Assembly: GCF_009649745.1 (NCBI RefSeq)
Contig: NZ_WJNG01000008.1
Coordinates: forward strand, 62,001 to 126,000
Origin: Aquibacillus halophilus
GTDB lineage: Bacteria > Bacillota > Bacilli > Bacillales > Amphibacillaceae
Reading direction: 5' to 3'
DNA length: 64,000 nucleotides
Part shown: piece by piece, positions 52,947 to 60,763 of the stretch
Layout of the letters: each line of letters begins with the position of its first letter
How positions within the stretch are numbered: the stretch's first letter is position 1
Notes under the pieces: model-generated
Told to the model about the DNA's origin: nothing
What the model saw: the letters and a program-made list of their open reading frames with translations, nothing else
The model's database searches: none
Translations under genes and position numbers: made by a program

Positions 52947-53345
52947 ATGGACGAATGGGAAACATTTATTGAATCAGTTAAAAGTGCAAGGGAACAACTA
53001 AAAAAATTATCACCATATGTAGTTACTATATTGTATCACTATCGAAAAAGTTCATCTATTGGTGGTTTCGTTGGTGAGCAAGAGGATTTTGCTAAATTAC
53101 ATGCTTTGCAAGATGAAGGGTTTATTTTATGGGATGAAGGATGGGAACCTGACTTTGAACACCTAGTTGTTAGTCGAGCAGATAAAGCATTGGATGAGTT
53201 GCAAGTTGTAATTTCTCACAGTACTGACAAATTCCCATTTCAAGAGAGGTTTGAAGAAGAATTTGAAGAAGTTCGTTTAAGTCTAGATTTTACACCATTT
53301 TGGGAAGAAGTTCTAGGGATGAGTATTCAACATTCAGTGAGATAA
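52947..53345 (+). CDS. Small acidic protein linked to the TIR gene
   Basis: A 132-residue, strongly acidic helical protein (MDEWETFIESVKSAREQLKK onward, then VVTILYHYRKSSSIGG and EERFEEEFEEVRLSLDFT-like content) starting 10 bp after the TIR stop. No membrane segment or known motif is visible. The close spacing suggests a two-gene unit in which this could be a sensor, inhibitor or structural partner of the TIR protein. No convincing ribosome site is seen, so it may be translationally coupled. Confidence 0.6.
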   Translation: MDEWETFIESVKSAREQLKKLSPYVVTILYHYRKSSSIGGFVGEQEDFAKLHALQDEGFILWDEGWEPDFEHLVVSRADKALDELQVVISHSTDKFPFQERFEEEFEEVRLSLDFTPFWEEVLGMSIQHSVR

Positions 53346-54270
53346 TACATAAAAAACTCCGAGATAAAACGTTTTATTGTTGCAATATATAAGTCAACTT
53401 ATATTGCGGAGTAGACACAATCAACGCTACAAATATCTTCAATTTTAAGTTCCTTTGTGGAAGAATTGTATATAACTAATGTAGTGGTTTATTTGAAATA
53501 GGGTTCAAACATAGAAACTCAATTCACCCCAAAATAACCGATCTTATCGTGAATTAATTGATGGGTCATTTTTCAAGACGATTTCGTCGGCTTAACACTA
53601 AAATGTGAATAGTAGACTTCTGTAATCACTTAATGAAAAATTAAGACTGACAGTCTATTTGTTCATTGGTGAAAGGCAATTAATAGGGGTGTTTAAAATA
53701 GTGTTTTATAAGGGTACGAGATTATGTAAAAAGTCCCGAAAAAATTGTATGATTATTATATATCTATTCCCTTGCGTCTTTTATTAATACAACGATAGAA
53801 TTAGTATAATAATATTTATCGATTGTACTCAAAATAGCTTTACTATTAAGCAATTTATCTAAGGTGAACAAAGATAAGAGCTTGGGCTAATATATATTGT
53901 TAAGAAAAAATCTCCAATGGATCTATGACTGTAATTTTATTTAAGCCGTCATAGCGAAATCAACTTTATGGCCCGAAGCACAGTATAGACGCATTTAGCA
54001 ATTGTAGCTAGTCTTAAGCCTTTGAACTCGTTTTAACTTTGAAGTTTTACATAGTTGCTGAGTTTGTTAGATGAAAGAACGCTAAAAAGCCACAGATGAA
54101 ACAGAGAAGCGAGTTCCTATTGTGTGGTTGTGAGCAAAATCCAGCAGATAGAAAAGCATAGCTACGTAATACCACGCAAATACATTTGATAATAGAAGCT
54201 TTTATAATCTCCACGCATTTATAAACCTAACACCCTTGCTGGGTAAGGAGAAAAGGGAGGAGTATATATA
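53346..54270. other. Long non-coding stretch before the DUF499 operon
   Basis: About 920 bp without a convincing gene. Near its left end an imperfect hairpin, GCAATATA (53382-53389) and TATATTGC (53400-53407), is visible. A TATAAT lies at 53805-53810 without a good -35. The start of the operon has GGAGAAAAGGGAGGAG at about 54250. The stretch could hold an RNA or a decayed gene that I cannot identify. Confidence 0.5.
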
Positions 54271-57200
54271 ATGAAAACAGTCAAATCAGCATGTCAATTA
54301 CAACCAAAGGCACTTGAAATAAATGTAGGAGATCAGATTGAGAAACTGGATGAGATCATTCATGATACCAACGGGCATGAATATTTTAAGAAAACATTCA
54401 TCACAGATGGGATGAAAAACCTTCTTTCCAAAGGTATTGCACGACTTGCCGGGAAGTCAAACGATACAGTTTTCCATCTTAAACAGGCTATGGGTGGAGG
54501 TAAGACGCACTTAATGGTTGGATTTGGACTCCTGGCAAAAGATTCAGCCCTTCGGGAGAGACAAATAGGCTCCCTGCCATATCAGTCGGATTTTGATTCG
54601 GCAAAGATAGCCGCTTTTAATGGGCGTAACAATCCGAACACTTATTTCTGGGGAGAAATTGCACGTCAACTAGGCAAAGAGAGTCTCTTCAAGGAATTTT
54701 GGGAATCGGGTGCAAAGGCTCCGGATGAAAAGTCATGGGTAGATCTTTTCGATGGCGAAGAGCCTATTCTAATCCTCTTGGATGAGCTGCCCCCATATTT
54801 CCATTATTACAGCACTCAGGTTTTAGGGCATGGAACGATTGCTGATGTGGTTACAAGAGCATTTTCCAATATGCTGACTGCAGCTCAAAAGAAGAAAAAT
54901 GTTTGTATTGTGGTATCTGACCTTGATGCCGCCTACGATACTGGTGGGAAGTTAATCCAACGCGCTCTAGATGATGCTACACAGGAACTGGGACGTGCAG
55001 AAGTATCTATTACTCCTGTTAATCTGGAATCTAATGAAATATATGAAATTCTTCGCAAACGTCTCTTTCTTTCGTTGCCGGACAACAGTGAGATAGCAGA
55101 GATTGCCTCAATCTATGCGGCAAGGCTGGCAGAAGCAGCAAAGGCAAAGACGGTTGAAAGAAGTGCTGAGGCTTTGGCTAATGATATCGAATCAACATAT
55201 CCCTTCCATCCAAGCTTTAAGAGTATTGTTGCCCTTTTTAAGGAAAACGAGAAGTTCAAACAAACGCGTGGTTTGATGGAATTGGTTTCACGTCTTTTGA
55301 GGTCCGTCTGGGAAAGCAGCGAGGACGTGTATCTGATTGGTGCTCAGCATTTTGATCTTTCCATTCACGATGTTCGTGATAAGCTGACTGAAATTTCAGA
55401 AATGAGGGATGTGATTGCAAGAGACCTCTGGGATTCCACTGATAGTGCCCATGCGCAGATTATAGATATTAACAGCGGGAATCATTATGCAAAACAAGTT
55501 GGGACCCTTTTGCTCACGACCAGTCTTTCAACTGCCGTCAATTCTGTAAAAGGGCTTACTGAAAGTGAAATGTTTGAATGCTTGATTGATCCTAATCACC
55601 AAGGAAGCGGTTATAGGACTGCATTCAGTGAGCTTCAAAAATCCGTCTGGTATATGCATCAGACCCAAGAAGGACGTAACTATTTCAGTCATCAGGAAAA
55701 TTTAACGAAAAAGCTCCAGGGGTATGCGGATAAAGCTCCGCAAAACAAGGTTGATGAACTGATACGACTTAGCCTTAACGAGATGTATAAACCGGTAACC
55801 AAAGAAGCGTATGAAAAAGTGTTACCTTTGCCTGAAATGGATGATGCAGCGGCTGTTCTTAAAACAGGACGGGCACTTTTGATTATAAGTCCAGATGGAA
55901 AGACTCCTCCGGGCGTTGTTACTAATTTTTTCAAGGGACTGGTTAACAAAAATAATGTACTAGTATTGACTGGCGACAAGTCATCTATTGCCGGCATTGA
56001 AAAAGCCGCCCGCCATGTCTACGCAGTAACAAAAGCAGATAATGAAATTCCTGATTCACACCCGCAACGAAAAGAGCTTGATGAAAAGAAAGCTCAATAT
56101 GAACAGGATTTCCATACCACCGTTCTTTCGATTTTCGATAAACTTTTCTTTCCGGGAAACAATCGGGGCGAAGATATGCTTCGACCGAAAGCACTCGATA
56201 GCACATATCCGTCAAATGAACCCTATAATGGTGAACGGCAGATTGTAAAAACTCTGACTTCAGATCCCATGAAATTATACACCGAGATCACTGAAAACTT
56301 TGATGCACTTCGCGCTAGAGCAGAATCGTTGCTATTCGGCTATCAGGATGAGGTACGCAAGACTGACTTGCTGGACAAAATCAAACAGAAGACTCAAATG
56401 CCGTGGCTTCCTAGCCGTGGATTTGATCAGCTGACCATTGAAGCCTACCAGCGTGGTGTATGGGAAGATTTGGGGAATGGCTACATTACGAAAAAGCCGA
56501 AACCAAAAACAACAGAGGTCATTTTTAGTGAAGACTCTTCTCCAGATGATTCTGGTACTGTACGTTTGAAAATTGATGTAGCGAATGCAGGCAAAAGTCC
56601 ACGAATCCACTATGCAGAAGACGGTGATGTTTCTGAAACCAGTCCGGTACTTAGTGATAATACACTGGCAACCAAAGCGTTGCGTGTTCAGTTCATTGCC
56701 GTTGATCCAACTGGAAAAAACCTGACCGGTGCTCCCAAAACATGGAAGAACAATCTAACACTGCGCAATAGATTTAACGAAGATTCCCGAACAGTAGAGC
56801 TTTTTGTAGCACCGAAAGGTTCTATTAAGTACACTTTGGACGGGTCAGAAGCCCGGAACGGAATAGACTATACAGATCCCATTCAATTAGGGAATGAAGA
56901 AACAACAGTTTATGTATTTGCTGAGTGTGATGATCTTGAGGAAAAGCGGAACTTTACCTTTGCCAAGTCCGGATCCAAGGAAGTCCCTATTATTAAAGAC
57001 GCACCAGCTATACTAGTAAGCCCATCCCCAAAGCGCTTAGATAGTTCCTCGAAAACGTATGAGGGTCTGAAGATGGCTAAGGAGAAAGGTATCGAATTTG
57101 AACAGGTGATGCTGATGTTGGGATCTTCACCAAAGACAATCAATCTTTCTCTTGGCGAAATTAAGATTAGTGCAGAGTTTATTGAAACAGAGCTGGCACA

Positions 57201-57339
57201 CCTTCAAACCCTCCTAAGCCCGGATGCACCTGTGATTATGACATTTAAAAAAGTCTATACACTAACCGGCTATGATTTGGAGCAATTTTCCAAGCAGTTC
57301 GGTATTGAAATAGGCAATGGAGAGGTAGAACAAAAATGA
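54271..57339 (+). CDS. DUF499 AAA+ ATPase of an anti-phage helicase-methylase-ATPase operon
   Basis: A 1022-residue P-loop ATPase of the DUF499 (COG1483) family. Walker A is AMGGGKTHLM (G75-K78-T79) and Walker B is ILILLDELPPYF near 165-176. A sensor-like ICIVVSDLDAAYD-type strand follows; the family block YPFHPSF lies near 310. The C-terminal 350 residues include beta-rich repeats (SIKYTLDGSEARNGIDYTDP). It is the first gene of four; its stop overlaps the DUF3780 start by 4 bases. Proteins of this kind occur with DUF1156 methylases in anti-phage loci, where the ATPase is thought to drive DNA-dependent action. Confidence 0.85.
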   Translation: MKTVKSACQLQPKALEINVGDQIEKLDEIIHDTNGHEYFKKTFITDGMKNLLSKGIARLAGKSNDTVFHLKQAMGGGKTHLMVGFGLLAKDSALRERQIGSLPYQSDFDSAKIAAFNGRNNPNTYFWGEIARQLGKESLFKEFWESGAKAPDEKSWVDLFDGEEPILILLDELPPYFHYYSTQVLGHGTIADVVTRAFSNMLTAAQKKKNVCIVVSDLDAAYDTGGKLIQRALDDATQELGRAEVSITPVNLESNEIYEILRKRLFLSLPDNSEIAEIASIYAARLAEAAKAKTVERSAEALANDIESTYPFHPSFKSIVALFKENEKFKQTRGLMELVSRLLRSVWESSEDVYLIGAQHFDLSIHDVRDKLTEISEMRDVIARDLWDSTDSAHAQIIDINSGNHYAKQVGTLLLTTSLSTAVNSVKGLTESEMFECLIDPNHQGSGYRTAFSELQKSVWYMHQTQEGRNYFSHQENLTKKLQGYADKAPQNKVDELIRLSLNEMYKPVTKEAYEKVLPLPEMDDAAAVLKTGRALLIISPDGKTPPGVVTNFFKGLVNKNNVLVLTGDKSSIAGIEKAARHVYAVTKADNEIPDSHPQRKELDEKKAQYEQDFHTTVLSIFDKLFFPGNNRGEDMLRPKALDSTYPSNEPYNGERQIVKTLTSDPMKLYTEITENFDALRARAESLLFGYQDEVRKTDLLDKIKQKTQMPWLPSRGFDQLTIEAYQRGVWEDLGNGYITKKPKPKTTEVIFSEDSSPDDSGTVRLKIDVANAGKSPRIHYAEDGDVSETSPVLSDNTLATKALRVQFIAVDPTGKNLTGAPKTWKNNLTLRNRFNEDSRTVELFVAPKGSIKYTLDGSEARNGIDYTDPIQLGNEETTVYVFAECDDLEEKRNFTFAKSGSKEVPIIKDAPAILVSPSPKRLDSSSKTYEGLKMAKEKGIEFEQVMLMLGSSPKTINLSLGEIKISAEFIETELAHLQTLLSPDAPVIMTFKKVYTLTGYDLEQFSKQFGIEIGNGEVEQK

Positions 57340-57920
57340 GTATAACTAAAGATTTTGGAGCTCCAACAGAATTTGGCATGCATCATTTTTATGTGGAAAT
57401 TCCCGCAACTCCGAGGGATGCTATTCGTATTTTTGAAGATTTCGGCTTTGACGGCGATGAAGCTCACCGTGAAACGATTGAATGCAGACTGGTTTTGGCT
57501 CGTGAACTTTGGACCAAAATCCGGGATGACATCAGACGAGACTTTAATGCACGCTTAAAAAATAAAAAGCAAAGTACCGGCAGTTGGAAAACAGGAAAAG
57601 TTAAGCTTGACCGCTTTTTGGGCAAAGAGTTGTGCGTCCTTGGCTGGGCGGCAGAGCACGCTTCACCCGAGGAGTGCCTTGTAATTTGCCAAAAGTGGAT
57701 GGCATTGCGTCCTGAGGAGCGCTGGTGGCTTTACAGCAAAACAGCCTCGGAGGCTGGACAAGACAATCAGTCCTTGCGAGGTTGGCGTAAAGCACTCTAC
57801 TGTGCTTTATCTGATGGTACTAATATTAGGTTGGGGCCTAAGAAAGAAGCCAAGACAAAAAAAAAGAGACAAGAACAAAAAGTGACTTTATTTGATTTCA
57901 TAGAAAAGGGAGATATCTGA
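57336..57920 (+). CDS. DUF3780 protein, anti-phage operon subunit
   Basis: A 194-residue basic protein. The start MSITKDFGAPTEFGMHHFYV, the middle RFLGKELCVLGWAAEHASPE and LRPEERWWLYSKTASEAG match the DUF3780 family, known almost only from these operons. The C-terminal Lys-rich stretch (KKEAKTKKKRQEQKV) may bind nucleic acid. It overlaps the ATPase gene by 4 bases, and its own stop shares bases with the methylase start (TGATG), so the three are translationally coupled. Biochemical role unknown. Confidence 0.83.
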   Translation: MSITKDFGAPTEFGMHHFYVEIPATPRDAIRIFEDFGFDGDEAHRETIECRLVLARELWTKIRDDIRRDFNARLKNKKQSTGSWKTGKVKLDRFLGKELCVLGWAAEHASPEECLVICQKWMALRPEERWWLYSKTASEAGQDNQSLRGWRKALYCALSDGTNIRLGPKKEAKTKKKRQEQKVTLFDFIEKGDI

Positions 57921-60760
57921 TGGCACTAGTACCATTTGAATGGAAAGACAAACCGGCACTGATTGAACATCTTTTTCCAGTGCAGAAGATATCGGCTGAG
58001 AGTTATAAGGAGCAGATGGCAGGTTCAGGTAAAACTCTCACTGCACTTGGAAGTTATTGGAAAGGTAGAAAGCCACTTATTCTGAATAAGGCTTGCATAC
58101 TAGGTTCATTGCTTCCTGCCTCTGAGGATCGGCTTAAGGATCTGGAAATTTTTGAACTTTTAATGGGGATGGACTTAGGGTCTATGAAAAAAAGACTTGA
58201 AGAAAAACTTCCTACGTCAAAAAGAAATACAATCGATCAATTATTAGTTCTTCCATATAATGAACAGGTAAAGAATGCTAAACGTCCTGAAGAAGTTGGT
58301 GAGCATCTTTTCCTACATGTTTGGGATCGAGTGAATAAACACCTTGGTACTTCAGCAACTTCCTTTCCTGATCTGATCAAACAAATGGGGATCGCTCGCT
58401 TTGGTCGGCGTCCAAAGTTTGCCGATGTTTTCTCTGGATCAGGGCAGATACCCTTTGAGGCGGCGCGATTGGGGTGTGATGTTTATGCTTCTGACCTAAA
58501 CCCTATTGCTTGTATGCTAACCTGGAGTGGCCTCAACATTGTCGGTGCCTCCAATGAGAAACGTGCAGAATTGCATAATGCTCAGAAAAAAAAGGTTAAG
58601 CAGGTTCAAAAGGAAATCGATGTGTTAGATGTTGAAACTGATGGCAACGGTTGGAGGGCAAAGGCATATCTGTATTGTGTTGAAGTCAAGTGCCCCGAAT
58701 CAGGGTGGATGGTACCACTAATTCCAAGTTTAATTATTAGTCGTGGTTATGGAGTCATAGGCGATTTAATTCCGGTTCCAGAAGAGAAAAGATACAATAT
58801 AGTTGTTAAATATGTTAAAAATAAAGAAGAAATTGACGAAGCGGATAATGGGACTGTGCAAGGTGGAGAAGTTGTTCATTCACCAAACGGGAGTACTACA
58901 TACCGTACAAAGATAAGTACAATTCGTGGTGATTATAGAGAAGGTAAAAAAAATAAAAATCGTTTGCGGATGTGGGAGAAGACTGATTTTTCACCACGTC
59001 CAGACGACATCTTTCAAGAGCGGCTTTATGCTGTGATGTGGATGCGCCCAAGGCAGAGTGGACGAGGTGATATATACGAATTCCGTTCGGTCACAGATGA
59101 AGATTTGGCTCGAGAGAAAAAAGTAATAGACTATGTCCGTGAACATCTCGAGGAGTGGCAGGAAAAAGGTTATATTCCAGATATGGTTATTGAAAAGGGA
59201 TATAACACTGATCAGCCAATTCGCGAGCGTGGGTGGACCCATTGGCACCATTTGTTTAATCCGAGACAGTTGTTGGTTGGTGCCTTATTCCGAAAACGGT
59301 TGGAAGCATATGAATATCCTCAGTTTGGGCGCATTCTTGATTATAATGCTAAATTGTGTAGGTGGAGTTCATATCCAGGGCCAGGCCGAGCAGGGAAAAC
59401 TCAAAATGTTTTCTATAATCAAGCTTTAAATACCATCTATAGCTATGGATGCAGAGGAAGTGAATGGTTGGAAGAATTTTTTACAGCTGATAACTTTAAA
59501 TCATTTCCATGTCAATTTGAGACAAGAGTCAACTCCCATCCCGCTCAAGAACTTGAAGTCGAAAACGACATATATGTTACAGATCCACCATATGGTGATG
59601 CAGTAAAATATGAAGAAATCACAGAGTTCTTTATAGCTTGGCTGCGAAAGAATCCTCCTAAGGAATTCGAACAGTGGAACTGGGACAGTCGACGCTCGCT
59701 TGCAATTAAAGGAGAGGATGAGGGTTTCCGGCAAGGCATGGTGGCTGCCTACCGTAAGATGGCCCAAAAAATGCCGGACAATGGCATTCAGGTTTTAATG
59801 TTTACCCATCAAAGTGGGGCTATTTGGGCTGACATGGCAAACATTATCTGGGCGAGCGGCTTACAAGTCACGGCGGCTTGGTATGTGGTAACGGAAACTG
59901 ATTCAGCTTTGCGTCAAGGAGCAAATGTCAAAGGAACCATTATTTTGATTCTTCGGAAGCGACATCAAGAGATAGAAACCTTCCGTGATGATTTGGGTTG
60001 GGAGATTGAGGACGCGGTTAGAGAGCAGGTGGAATCGTTGATTGGACTGGATAAAAAAGTGCGGGATCAAGGTTCCGAAGGGCTATATACGGATGTTGAC
60101 TTACAGATGGCTGGATATGCTGCTGCTCTGAAAGTGCTTACAGCATATTCCCGTATCGACGGTAAGGATATGGTCACAGAGGCCGAAGCGCCTCGTCAAA
60201 AAAGTAAAAAGACTTTTGTTGATGAACTGATTGAATTTGCGGTCCAGACCGCCGTCCAGTTTCTTGTCCCAGTGGGATTTGAAAGAGGGGAATGGCAGAA
60301 ACTGCAGGCTGTGGAACGATTTTACCTTAAAATGGCGGAGATGGAGCATCTGGGTGCCAAGACACTGGATAACTACCAGAACTTTGCCAAAGCCTTCAAA
60401 GTCTATCAGTTTGACCAGTTGATGAGCGACAGCTCCAAAGCCAATTCTGCACGATTGAAGCTATCGACCGAGTTTAAAAGCTCTATAATGTCAGGAGATG
60501 CTGAAATTGCAGGGACACCGCTTCGTGCCTTACTTTATGCTCTTTTTGAACTCTCCAAAGAGGTTGAAGTAGATGATGTGCTGTTGCACCTGATGGAAAA
60601 CTGCCCCAACTATTTGACGAACAAAACACTGTTGGCGAAAATGGCAGACTACTTGGCAGAAAAACGTGAAGGTATTAGAGGCACGATATCCTTTAAACCT
60701 GAAGTGGAAGCAAGCTGCGCACGCGTACTGGCGGAATCTATAAGAAATCAGAGGTTATAA
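57920..60760 (+). CDS. DUF1156 adenine-specific DNA methylase-like protein
   Basis: A 946-residue protein of COG1743. It opens with the DUF1156 block (EHLFPVQKISAESYKEQ). The SAM-binding motif is ADVFSGSGQIPFEAARLG near residue 168, followed by the acidic strand end YASDLNPIA. The catalytic motif IV DPPYGDAVKYEEI lies near 555, typical of N6-adenine methylases, and about 390 residues separate the two, including the VKCPESGWMVPL zinc-ribbon-like patch with only one cysteine. The C-terminal 300 residues are helical. It probably marks host DNA so the operon's nuclease or helicase spares it. Confidence 0.85.
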   Translation: MALVPFEWKDKPALIEHLFPVQKISAESYKEQMAGSGKTLTALGSYWKGRKPLILNKACILGSLLPASEDRLKDLEIFELLMGMDLGSMKKRLEEKLPTSKRNTIDQLLVLPYNEQVKNAKRPEEVGEHLFLHVWDRVNKHLGTSATSFPDLIKQMGIARFGRRPKFADVFSGSGQIPFEAARLGCDVYASDLNPIACMLTWSGLNIVGASNEKRAELHNAQKKKVKQVQKEIDVLDVETDGNGWRAKAYLYCVEVKCPESGWMVPLIPSLIISRGYGVIGDLIPVPEEKRYNIVVKYVKNKEEIDEADNGTVQGGEVVHSPNGSTTYRTKISTIRGDYREGKKNKNRLRMWEKTDFSPRPDDIFQERLYAVMWMRPRQSGRGDIYEFRSVTDEDLAREKKVIDYVREHLEEWQEKGYIPDMVIEKGYNTDQPIRERGWTHWHHLFNPRQLLVGALFRKRLEAYEYPQFGRILDYNAKLCRWSSYPGPGRAGKTQNVFYNQALNTIYSYGCRGSEWLEEFFTADNFKSFPCQFETRVNSHPAQELEVENDIYVTDPPYGDAVKYEEITEFFIAWLRKNPPKEFEQWNWDSRRSLAIKGEDEGFRQGMVAAYRKMAQKMPDNGIQVLMFTHQSGAIWADMANIIWASGLQVTAAWYVVTETDSALRQGANVKGTIILILRKRHQEIETFRDDLGWEIEDAVREQVESLIGLDKKVRDQGSEGLYTDVDLQMAGYAAALKVLTAYSRIDGKDMVTEAEAPRQKSKKTFVDELIEFAVQTAVQFLVPVGFERGEWQKLQAVERFYLKMAEMEHLGAKTLDNYQNFAKAFKVYQFDQLMSDSSKANSARLKLSTEFKSSIMSGDAEIAGTPLRALLYALFELSKEVEVDDVLLHLMENCPNYLTNKTLLAKMADYLAEKREGIRGTISFKPEVEASCARVLAESIRNQRL

Positions 60761-60763
60761 GAT

